64,000 bases of DNA from Clostridia bacterium (GTDB lineage Bacteria > Bacillota > Clostridia > TANB77 > UBA1234), in assembly GCA_017539905.1 (NCBI GenBank), contig JAFYBZ010000014.1, positions 120,312 to 184,311 on the forward strand, in the 5' to 3' direction. Both the position numbers and the translations under genes were made by a program. This document shows, piece by piece, positions 16,990 through 26,000 of the stretch (position 1 is the stretch's first letter; every line of letters starts with the position of its first letter). The notes beneath the pieces were generated by a model. It was not told the DNA's origin. It ran no database searches and saw nothing but the letters and a program-made list of their open reading frames with translations.

Positions 16990-18879
16990 TTATTTATTCA
17001 TTCCATATTTTTCAGCTACGTCATCAATTGCTTTTTTGGCTTTTAATATTGGATGATCTTCTTCAAATGGTTTTCCGTTCTTCTCAGCCTTAGTCTCAAA
17101 CTGCTTTTGTTTTTCGTTTGCCATATCTTTAATCAAAGATTTTAATGCTACTTCTAAATCATCTTCATTAGTATCTAGTCCCATATATATGATTTGTGGA
17201 ACAAATCCAATTGTTGAAGAAGTATAATACCTTCCTGCAAAATCATTAGCAGTATCAAGGCTTGATGTATCTACAATATGATTATTAATTGAATTTGTTA
17301 AATAAACAATTACCATATTATTTTCAAAATCTATCATAGTAAAAGTACCTGTCCAGCCCTGATGTCCTATACAATTTTCTGGCGATTGAGAGCCAAAAAA
17401 CCATACTCTTTTATCATCCGCTTCTCTCCACCATCCTATACCATAACTAACTTGTCCTCTAGCTTGTGGTGAAATGAAAATATCTCTTGTATTTTTACTA
17501 AAGTATTTATTATTACCATATCCACCCGTAAGCATTACTGAAGCAAGTTTTGCTAAATCCGTAGCATTTGCAAATAGTCCAGCATGACCAGATACACCAC
17601 CCATTGTATAATAGGCTTCTTCATCGTGAACTTCACCTTGTAGTGTATATGTTCTAATACCTGGAAAATCTACCAATCCATCTCTTGTATTTCCATTTAA
17701 TTCAGTAGGAGCACAGTCTTCTTTATTAAAGCCATGTTCTAGTGGTTTATATGTTATGTGAGTTAATCCCATCGGCTCCCAGAATGTTTCAGATAAAAAT
17801 ACATCTAAATCTTTCCCTGTTACTTTTTCTACAACCATTCCTAAAAGCATATAATCAATATCTGAATATACTGTTTTAGTTCCTGGTTCATATATTAATG
17901 GAGTTTTGAAAATTCCTTCCTTTAATGTCTTTTCTTTATTAGCATTTTCTACATATAAAAGATTATCTACATTATCTACTAATCTTTGATTAACAGCATC
18001 ATACTTTTGATTGTGATAATGTCCACTATCTGGAAATCCTGCTTGATGCATCATAACATCTAATACTGTTAAATTTGACTTCCACTCCTTTATTTTATTA
18101 AATCCAGGATAATCATCCTTATATGATGCAAATTTTATTTCGATTATATCATCAGCAAATTCATTTCCTAAAATATCTACTATCTTATCATCTAATTTTA
18201 TTTTTTCATTATCTACTAAATATTGGATTGCATATGCAACTGAATACATTTTTGTAACTGATGCTAAATCATATAGAGTATCATTTGTTTGTCCCCATGC
18301 ATTTTGATAAACTAGCTTTCCATCTTTAACAACAGCTAACTGTGCACTGCTAAAACCATTTTCGATATCCGCATTAATAATATCACTAATTAAATCAAAT
18401 GGCTTTTTACTAAGTCCAACTTCTTCAAGTGTTCCATCAAATACTCTAGGATATGGAATATTAACTGTGATTGCATTCTTTAAATTGTTAGGAATAATAT
18501 TACAAACTTGAATTGTATTACTACCATTCTTAGCAAGTTTTGAAATATCTACTTCATATATTCCATTTAACATATCAGTTGAATCTATCTTTGTGTTATT
18601 AAAAAATAGCTCAAAAGATTCTACTTCATCATTAATTGTAAAATATAGTTTTCCTTGGTCCTTTACTCCATCAAAACTATACATACTATTCATAGCCAAA
18701 GTATCGTCAACATATCCTTTCCAATCTGGAAATGCAACTTCAGCTTGCCAAGTTCCTGTAATCATATTATCCATTTTAGAAACATTAACAACCTCTATCT
18801 TTTTATTTAAACGAGATATTCCTACCCCTATTCCTATAATAATTAGTATAGCTAATACTACTAGAATTAATTTCTTCAT
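16990..18879 (-). CDS. Beta-lactamase-fold serine hydrolase, AmiE/PBP4*-like
   Basis: 629 residues. N-terminal signal anchor, a jelly-roll-like beta domain (about 40-145; TGTWQAEVAFPDWKG, GIYEVDISKLAKNGSNTIQV), then a class C beta-lactamase/DD-peptidase fold. The catalytic Ser-x-x-Lys is in DLASVTKMYSV near residue 210, the Tyr box in VYSDIDYMLLGMV near 335, and the third motif in IGHQGWTGTFT near 510. Homologues cleave cell-wall peptides or amides. B. subtilis AmiE, encoded next to nagZ, is one. The 80-residue Lys/Glu-rich C-terminal tail is extra. Start is the ATG after AAAAGGAGATTATT. Confidence 0.85.
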   Translation of the reverse strand: MKKLILVVLAILIIIGIGVGISRLNKKIEVVNVSKMDNMITGTWQAEVAFPDWKGYVDDTLAMNSMYSFDGVKDQGKLYFTINDEVESFELFFNNTKIDSTDMLNGIYEVDISKLAKNGSNTIQVCNIIPNNLKNAITVNIPYPRVFDGTLEEVGLSKKPFDLISDIINADIENGFSSAQLAVVKDGKLVYQNAWGQTNDTLYDLASVTKMYSVAYAIQYLVDNEKIKLDDKIVDILGNEFADDIIEIKFASYKDDYPGFNKIKEWKSNLTVLDVMMHQAGFPDSGHYHNQKYDAVNQRLVDNVDNLLYVENANKEKTLKEGIFKTPLIYEPGTKTVYSDIDYMLLGMVVEKVTGKDLDVFLSETFWEPMGLTHITYKPLEHGFNKEDCAPTELNGNTRDGLVDFPGIRTYTLQGEVHDEEAYYTMGGVSGHAGLFANATDLAKLASVMLTGGYGNNKYFSKNTRDIFISPQARGQVSYGIGWWREADDKRVWFFGSQSPENCIGHQGWTGTFTMIDFENNMVIVYLTNSINNHIVDTSSLDTANDFAGRYYTSSTIGFVPQIIYMGLDTNEDDLEVALKSLIKDMANEKQKQFETKAEKNGKPFEEDHPILKAKKAIDDVAEKYGMNK

Positions 18880-18973
18880 AATAATCTCCTTTTACTTTAT
18901 GTAAAGTTGTTTGCCAAACTTTGCCTATAACACTTGTATTATATTAAAAATGCATAATAAAAACAAAATATTT

Positions 18974-19002
18974 TTGACAAATTCACTAAAAAATGCTATT
19001 TT
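18974..19002 (+). promoter_or_regulatory. Sigma-A promoter for the lipoprotein gene
   Basis: TTGACA at 18974-18979 and TATTTT at 18997-19002 with a 17-bp spacer, about 50 nt before the lipoprotein start. Confidence 0.65.
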
Positions 19003-19050
19003 TATATATGTATTCTATATAATAATATATTTTTTGAGGGAGGTTTTTAA

Positions 19051-19545
19051 ATGAAAAAATTATTATTTGGAATTTTAGCAGTTGCTCTAGTATTTGGTCT
19101 TGTTGCTTGTGGAGAGCAAGAAGTTAAGCCAGTTGAAGAGCCAGTAGTTGAAGAACCAGTTGTTGTTGAAGAGCCAGTAGTTGAAGAACCAGTTGGCGTT
19201 GGCAACACAGATGAATCAATGGTTGCATTAATGCTTGAGTCTTACCTAAAAGAAAGCGATGAAAATATCGAAGAAGTTATTCCTGTAAGTATTAAAGTAT
19301 ATTCTGCAGAAGAAATCGAAGCAGATGAAGCAATCAAAAGCCATGGAATCAACGAAGGTGATATCGTATTTGAAGCTCAATATGAGTTAAAAATAAACGA
19401 TGCTATTTCTGGTGATGATCTAATGAGATATACAGCTGCAACAGGTGAAATTGATGGCAACACAATTAGAGAAAAATACAATCTTGGTATTTTAAGAAGT
19501 GGTGAAGAAGGCTATACAATGGATGCTTTCGGAACAGGTTGGTAA
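19051..19545 (+). CDS. Lipoprotein with EEPVV-repeat linker
   Basis: 164 residues. A signal peptide with lipobox GLVAC (Cys about residue 20) is followed by a low-complexity linker made of about six EEPVV/VEEPV units. A small alpha/beta domain (about 65-164) follows that I do not recognise. The linker probably spans the wall. It contains one SGD (DAISGDDLM). Start is the ATG after GAGGGAGGTTTTTAA. It is transcribed alone, with its own promoter and terminator, divergently from the serine hydrolase. Confidence 0.8.
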   Translation: MKKLLFGILAVALVFGLVACGEQEVKPVEEPVVEEPVVVEEPVVEEPVGVGNTDESMVALMLESYLKESDENIEEVIPVSIKVYSAEEIEADEAIKSHGINEGDIVFEAQYELKINDAISGDDLMRYTAATGEIDGNTIREKYNLGILRSGEEGYTMDAFGTGW

Positions 19546-19560
19546 TATTATACTAAAATA

Positions 19561-19590
19561 AAAAGTGAGAATCTTTCGATTCTCACTTTT
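19561..19590. terminator. Bidirectional terminator between convergent genes
   Basis: AAAAGTGAGAATC/GATTCTCACTTTT, a 13-bp stem with a 4-nt loop and A/T tracts on both sides. Confidence 0.85.
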
Positions 19591-19591
19591 T

Positions 19592-20041
19592 TTATTGTTC
19601 ATTCATAACCTCTAAAAGCATTTGCCTTATATAAGGTGGTCTCTTGTTGATAGTAACATTTCCATTGAAATCAATTTTGACATCATCAACACGAATGCCG
19701 TAAACAATCTCAATATACTCTGCCAAAACATGGCGGTGACAAAAATCTTGGCCTTTTTCGTAACAAAGCAAAATAGGATCTACTTCATCCTTTAAAAGAT
19801 CCATAATATCAACCTCGGATAAAACCTCATCATAGTAGTGTTTAATATAAAACCTGGTATTTTCCTCTTCCGGAATCTTGCCAATATTGTCTTTCCATTC
19901 ACGCCAGAATCCTTTTTTGGGGGCAAGCTCCGTGATTGCCTTGCCGACAAAGCCTACACTCCGGCCCTTATCGCCAGAGATAGATATAAGATTGCCGACA
20001 TAACACTCATCGTAGTTGCTCGTGTATATCACCTTTCTCAC
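19592..20041 (-). CDS. DUF488 family protein
   Basis: 149 residues. The signature ILLCYEKGQDFCHRHVLAEYI near residues 90-110 is the conserved Cys-Arg-Arg/His region of DUF488 proteins, whose enzymatic role is not established. The N-terminus (MRKVIYTSNYDECYVGNL) also fits. Codon use is GC-richer than in the flanking genes. It starts 9 bp after the small gene at 20050-20238 ends, so the two probably form one operon. Confidence 0.8.
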   Translation of the reverse strand: MRKVIYTSNYDECYVGNLISISGDKGRSVGFVGKAITELAPKKGFWREWKDNIGKIPEEENTRFYIKHYYDEVLSEVDIMDLLKDEVDPILLCYEKGQDFCHRHVLAEYIEIVYGIRVDDVKIDFNGNVTINKRPPYIRQMLLEVMNEQ

Positions 20042-20049
20042 TCCTCTAC

Positions 20050-20238
20050 TTAGTCATAGTCACATTCTTCAACGTAGTCTTCTAAGTCGAATCCCTCTAT
20101 TCCTTCAGCAATAGAAATTAATTCTTGGGCATCAGCATTTTCAACTTGAATTAGGTCAATAGTAGCAGCCGGGTTTTCCATTTTTGCAGTTCCATAATAG
20201 TCCATAAGATCATGTCTTAACTTGTCTGCTCTAAACAC
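20050..20238 (-). CDS. Small acidic protein, unknown
   Basis: 62 residues, strongly acidic at the C-terminus (GFDLEDYVEECDYD). Start is GTG at 20238, 9 nt after AAGGAGG. An ATG nearer the site opens only a nine-codon frame. No domain recognised. Encoded directly upstream of the DUF488 gene. Confidence 0.55.
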   Translation of the reverse strand: MFRADKLRHDLMDYYGTAKMENPAATIDLIQVENADAQELISIAEGIEGFDLEDYVEECDYD

Positions 20239-20340
20239 TTCATCGCTCCTCCTTGGTATAAATTATTATATAAAGGAATCCCTGAAATTCAATTTTCACG
20301 TGATATATTAACATAAATTTAAATAGTATTCAATATCTTT

Positions 20341-21438
20341 TTAGTCTAGAGCTGATGTTACTTTTTCTAATTCATCTCTTATTTGAATATGCTGTGGACA
20401 AACGCCCTCGCATGCTCCACACTTAATACATTCACTTGCTCTAGCTTTACCAGAATTTAGAGACCAACCAAGTTCTCTGTTTGCAATATCTTTATTATTA
20501 TATAGAGTCATTATATTCATAGCACTAAACGAACCAGAAATAGCTATATTCATTGGACATACCTTTGCACAATAATTACAAGATGTACAAGGAATCAAAG
20601 GAATTTTGTTTAATTCTTCTTGAGCTTTTTTAATCTCTTCTTTTTCACTATCTGTTAATCCTTCAAAATCTTTCATATAAGAAATATTATCTGCCATTTG
20701 CTCAATGTTGCTCATACCAGATAAAACTACCATTACTCCATCTAAACTCGCAGCATACTTAACAGCCCACGAAGCACATGAAGCATTTTCGTCCATTCCT
20801 TTAAGAATACTAGCAACATTTTGAGGAGGTGTTGCAAGCATTCCACCTTTAACAGGTTCCATTACTATTACTGGTTTGCCATGTTTTCTTGCAACTTCAT
20901 AGCACTCTCTAGATTTGATTTTTGGATTTTCCCAATCTGCATAATTGATTTGTAATTGTACAAACTCTGCTTCTGGATGTTTAGATAGAATATCTTCTAA
21001 TTCTTCTGGAGTTGAATGGAAAGAGAAACCAAGATGCTTAATCTTACCCTCTTCTTTCATAGAAAGAGCCCAATTCCATAAATCCCACTCATCAAATACT
21101 TTAGTTCTTTCATTTCCTAAATTGTGAAGTAAATAATAATCAAAATAACCTGCACCCGTTCTTTCAAGTGAAGTCTCAAACTGTTTAATAGCATCTTCTC
21201 TAGACTTACAGTTAGACCATGCTGCTAATTTTGAAGCAAGTGTATAACTATCTCTTGGATATCTCTCAACCAAAGCTTTTTTAGTTGCTTCTTCACTTCC
21301 ACCATAAACATAAGCTGTATCAAAGTAAGTGAATCCTGCCTCCATAAACATATCTACCATTTTCTTCGTTTGTTCAACATCAATTACATCACCATCTACT
21401 CTTGGTAATCTCATCAAACCAAATCTTAATTTTTTCAT
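20341..21438 (-). CDS. Aldo/keto reductase with C-terminal ferredoxin domain
   Basis: 365 residues. The N-terminal TIM barrel has the AKR pattern: FDTAYVYGGSEEATKKAL (Asp and Tyr of the tetrad), LASKLAAW (Lys) and YYLLHNL (His). Residues about 285-365 carry two Cys clusters, CTSCNYCAKVCP and CIKCGACEGVCP, expected to hold 4Fe-4S. This fusion (predicted oxidoreductase, COG1453 type) is common in anaerobes. Physiological substrate unknown. Start is the ATG after AGGAGGTATTT. It follows the YdcF-like gene by 15 bp and is probably in the same operon. Confidence 0.92.
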   Translation of the reverse strand: MKKLRFGLMRLPRVDGDVIDVEQTKKMVDMFMEAGFTYFDTAYVYGGSEEATKKALVERYPRDSYTLASKLAAWSNCKSREDAIKQFETSLERTGAGYFDYYLLHNLGNERTKVFDEWDLWNWALSMKEEGKIKHLGFSFHSTPEELEDILSKHPEAEFVQLQINYADWENPKIKSRECYEVARKHGKPVIVMEPVKGGMLATPPQNVASILKGMDENASCASWAVKYAASLDGVMVVLSGMSNIEQMADNISYMKDFEGLTDSEKEEIKKAQEELNKIPLIPCTSCNYCAKVCPMNIAISGSFSAMNIMTLYNNKDIANRELGWSLNSGKARASECIKCGACEGVCPQHIQIRDELEKVTSALD

Positions 21439-21453
21439 AAATACCTCCTATTT

Positions 21454-22926
21454 TTAAATAAATACAACATTGGATAAATAAATTATCCAAACCATAATAA
21501 TAGATGTAATAGTAATCCAAAGTAATATTAAGCGATGCCTCTTTCTTTCATAATATAAAGTAGCAATAAACTCTCTAAAGAAAGCATTAATCCAAAAATA
21601 TGATTTTGTTTTACCACCTATTCCTTCTGTAATCATTCCATTCGATGTAGCAGTAACACCTGACCTAAATACATGATAATTATTAGTTGAGAATGCTATA
21701 TTTGCTTTTTCATTTTCTTTTTTAATCAATTCATTTGAATATTTAAAATTTTCAAATGTATTAGTAGATTTATCTTCTAAAATGATGTCGCTTTCTTCTA
21801 TTCCTTTTTCTAGCAAATAATTCTTCATGGCTTGTGCTTCAGAAATTATTTCATCATTTCCTTTTCCACCTGAAACAACAAATCTAATGCCCTTCCCTGT
21901 TTTTTCTTTTTGTAGATTACTAAAATAAATTGCTCTGTCAACTCTTGATTTTAATAAATTAGTAAGAGTGCCATCTTTTTTAATTTGACATCCTAAAGTT
22001 ATAATATAGTCTTTATCACATTTAGGAATTCTTTTCGCAGCCTTAATGCTAAGATAAATTGTAGCTATCAATACACATTCTAAATATGTAATTAATGAGC
22101 AAAATAACGAATTAAAAAGAAAATAAATATGATATGCAATGCTACTTTCATTATGTATTTCTATCAAAGCAGAACTGTATGACATTTGATATATTATTTC
22201 TGGAGCTATCGATGCAACGCAGAAGAAAGCTCCCATTAATGCTCCAACTAAATTTCTTATAGTAAATCCTTCTTTTTTAATTAATACAATATTGCTTATT
22301 ACTACAAAGATTGAAGTAATAAATGCAATTGGGAACAAATACATAGAGAAAAACGAACTAAGTGATAATAATTCATCAATTGAATTTATCAAACCATGGT
22401 AATCATTTAATAAATAAAACTGATCTAAAAATAAAAACACTAGAAATATAATAAGTGCAACATATGCAATGTTTTTATATTTATACAAGTTTTCTTTTAC
22501 ACTTTGCCTATATGTTATTATCAGCACAATCAACCAGCAAAATAAAAACGCCATACTAGAATATACAATAACTATACTACCATTAGTATTTCCCAAATAA
22601 CTATTAGCAGTAATAATACCATTTTTGTGAACTATAAATCTGTTTATATCAGAATAATCTCCTTGTTGGATGTTTACAAATGCTTTTCCCTCTGTTATTC
22701 CTTTAAGTGTAATTTGAACTTTTCCATCAACTATTTTTTTATCTAAAATTTCTATATAGTTTCCATCTTGCTCAATTATTACTTCAACATCATCTATGTT
22801 AGTTACTGGTTTTGGAAGATTTGGTGTTAAAACATATGTATTTCCTTTATAGATAATCCACTCCGCTGTTAAAATTGTTAGTAAAACATATAAAATTAAT
22901 AAAAAAACAACTCTTTTTTTAATCAT
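21454..22926 (-). CDS. YdcF/SanA-like (DUF218) membrane protein
   Basis: 490 residues. A membrane segment at 8-26 is followed by an extracellular beta domain (about 35-115; VEVIIEQDGNYIEIL, VQITLKGITEGKAFVNI). Five or six further membrane segments follow, then a DUF218 domain at about 300-455. DUF218 signs are YIITLGCQIKKDGTL, FVVSGGKGNDEIISEAQAM, EDKSTNTFENFKYS and FSTNNYHVFRSG. DUF218 proteins act in envelope maintenance, but the reaction is not settled. The extracellular domain is an unusual extra. Start after AAAAGGACGAAAAA. Confidence 0.82.
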   Translation of the reverse strand: MIKKRVVFLLILYVLLTILTAEWIIYKGNTYVLTPNLPKPVTNIDDVEVIIEQDGNYIEILDKKIVDGKVQITLKGITEGKAFVNIQQGDYSDINRFIVHKNGIITANSYLGNTNGSIVIVYSSMAFLFCWLIVLIITYRQSVKENLYKYKNIAYVALIIFLVFLFLDQFYLLNDYHGLINSIDELLSLSSFFSMYLFPIAFITSIFVVISNIVLIKKEGFTIRNLVGALMGAFFCVASIAPEIIYQMSYSSALIEIHNESSIAYHIYFLFNSLFCSLITYLECVLIATIYLSIKAAKRIPKCDKDYIITLGCQIKKDGTLTNLLKSRVDRAIYFSNLQKEKTGKGIRFVVSGGKGNDEIISEAQAMKNYLLEKGIEESDIILEDKSTNTFENFKYSNELIKKENEKANIAFSTNNYHVFRSGVTATSNGMITEGIGGKTKSYFWINAFFREFIATLYYERKRHRLILLWITITSIIMVWIIYLSNVVFI

Positions 22927-22990
22927 TTTTTCGTCCTTTTTTGTTAGTATAAGAACATTATACCTAAAACTAATATGTCAATCAATAAAT

Positions 22991-23015
22991 AAAGCACCCT
23001 AAATTAGGGTGCTTT
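22991..23015 (-). terminator. Terminator of the giant SLH protein gene
   Basis: AAAGCACCCTAA/TTAGGGTGCTTT perfect stem with almost no loop, directly after the stop at 23022. Confidence 0.8.
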
Positions 23016-23021
23016 GTTATT

Positions 23022-26000
23022 TTATTTACCATAAACTTTTGCACTTCTTAGAATAATTGCTAAAGCTTCTTGAATCTTGGCATTGCCTGAAACATTAAAT
23101 CTATTGTTTCCAACGCCTTTAATAATCTCTTTTTGTGCCATGAAGTAAATTGGTTCTCTACTCCAATCATGCATTTCACCATCATCAGAAAATCTTTGAA
23201 CTGTATCTAAGTCAACTTTAACATCGATTCCAAGTTTTGCTAAACAACGTGAAATCATTGTAGCCATTTGCTCTCTTGGTATCAATCTTTCTGGTGAGAA
23301 AGTCGTCTCAGAAGTACCTACTGTAATTCCTACTGTATATGCTTTTTTAATAATTGTCTCATCAGTATCAACAAATGGGAATTCTCCTGATGGAACAATC
23401 TCTTTTCCATCAAGATATTCGTATAACTTTGTAGTAATTGCACAGAATTCAAGTCTTGTAACTGCATGAGTAAAGTCTTTTCCGTTTAAAATTGCAGGTA
23501 TTAAATCTCTCTCAATTGCTTCTTGTAATTCTTCTTTTGCCCAATCATCTGCATTACTCCAAGGGCCTGATTTTCTAGTCTTAATTTCAATTGTATGTTT
23601 TGAAGTAACATTTTCAAATGTATATTTATCTACTGCACCAACCGATTTACCATCAACTATAACATCAGCAATTTCGAATCCATCTTTTGGTTTAAATGTA
23701 AATTCTTGATTTGCATTTTTCTTAACAGTTGGGTTCATAGGTGTTATTTCAACATTTTCATCTGGTTTTGTTGTTATCTTAAACTCACTAGGAGTTGTTG
23801 CTCCACCACCAGAAGAAGTTCCACTTGAAGATTTTTTAGTCTTTGTATATGTTGCTGTATAAGTAGCATCATCAACTACATCATCAATCGCTGGTGTCCA
23901 CTTATCAAACTTGTATTTATACTCTTTGTCTTCTTTATCAGCTGGATTTCTTGGTCTAGCAATTTCTTCTGCTAGAGTTCCATAAGCATATTCTCCAGAT
24001 TCTAGAACCGTTCCATCATCATCCACGAATGTTACTGTATACATATTTAGATCGCCAGAGAATACAGCTGTATAAACTACATCTCCACTTACTGGAGCTA
24101 TTTCTGGATCCCATGCACTAAATGTATATGTATACTCCGCATCGCCAGACTTTGTTGGAGTATCTCCACTATATTCTGGAGTTACACCATACTCTACATC
24201 TCCACTTTGTAGTACTGTTCCATCTTCGTTTTTAAATACTACTGAATATTTATTCTTACTCTTTGTATATTGTGCTTTATATGTTGCATCCTCTGTTACA
24301 TTGACAATATCAGGTGTCCATTTTTCAAATTCGTATGTCCACTCTGCATCTCCAGATTTCATTGGATTTCTTGGTTGTGCAATATCACCTGATTCTGTTC
24401 CATATGCATAATCACCTGAAGAAATAAATGTATCATCCTCATCTACAAATGTAACTGTATATCTATTTAATTCTCCTGAATATGTTGCTGTATAAACTAT
24501 ATCACCGCTTACCGGAGCTATTTCTGGATCCCATGTACTAAATGTATATGTATACTCTGCATCGCCAGACTTGGTTGGAGTATCTCCACTATATTCTGGA
24601 GTTACACCATACTCTACATCTCCGCTTTGTAATACCGTTCCATCTTCGTTTTTAAATACTACTGAATATTTATTCTTGGTCTTAATATATTGTGCTTTAT
24701 ATGTTGCATCTTCTGTTACTGCCACAATATCTGGTGTCCATTTTTCAAATTCGTATGTCCACTCTGCATCTCCAGATTTCATTGGATCTCTTGGCAACGC
24801 AATATCACCTGATGCAGTACCTTCAGCATAGTCTCCTGAAGAAATAAATGTGTCATCATCATTTACGAATGTAATTGTATACATCTTTAGTGGTATTGTT
24901 ACTTTAACAGTAATTCTAATGTATGGATATGCTAATCCATCACTAACATACGAATCAACAACTTCTATATCTCCAGAATTAATTGTAACGTTTACATCTT
25001 CATCTTCATCAAAAACATACCATGCTTGAGTAGGTCTAATATAGAATACCGCATAGTAGGTTTCTCCGCCAATCATTTCTCCACTAAATATTTCTTCTCC
25101 ATCTTCATCACAGTACCAATATCCATACAAATACTCACCAGAACCATCATCTAGCATGTACATTTCTCCACTTGGAATAATTATTTCTGGATAAGGATTT
25201 TGACTATCATCACCATCATCAACAGTAACTACTGTGCCAGCCTCTGGAACTGTTAATGTTGCTTCAATATTAGAAATATATTGTATTTCTTTTGGTAATT
25301 TTATTATTACTAAATCGCCAGATGTACTTGCTGGGTCACCCGCATAAATATCTCCATCATAATAGATTACTAAGTAAGCAAACTCAGGAGCTTCATATCC
25401 ACTTGGAACATTAGTAACAAGTATCTTATAGTCTGGATATCCCATACTATCTGTATATGTTTTTAAACCTTCTATTACATATTGATCACTTGTTGAAACC
25501 CATTCATCTATTAGTTCACCGCTATCTAATAATCGAACTGTTACTCCTTCAACAACAGAATCATCAACTTCGTCTACACAAATAAACTTAACTACTGTTT
25601 TATTAAATTCAGCAACAAGAATTATGCCTGATTGATCTACTGTAGAATCTCCACTTGTTGTTATATCTCCACTACTTGAAATAGTAAAATTAGTATCTTC
25701 AGCAAAAGCATATCCTAAAGGTGCATCATAAACATCAAAAACATAATTTCCTGCTGGAAGGTTTACTTCACTAACATCTAATGTTGTAACAACTGTAGTA
25801 GCATTTGATTGACCAGATTTTCTAAGCTTAATTGTAGCTCCTGCTAATGTAGAACCATCAGCACTATCTATAGCCATTAATCTAACAGGGAATACTATTT
25901 GCTCGAACACAGCATAATATGTAACTCCGCTAACCGCTGGATAATCAAGAGTTTCTTCTGTTGAAACCACATCACCACTTGTTGGTGAATCTTTTCTCCA

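Noticed and set aside
24060..24900. CRISPR-like array
   Set aside because: The repeats are 420 bp, contiguous and in frame within a surface protein gene; no spacer structure.
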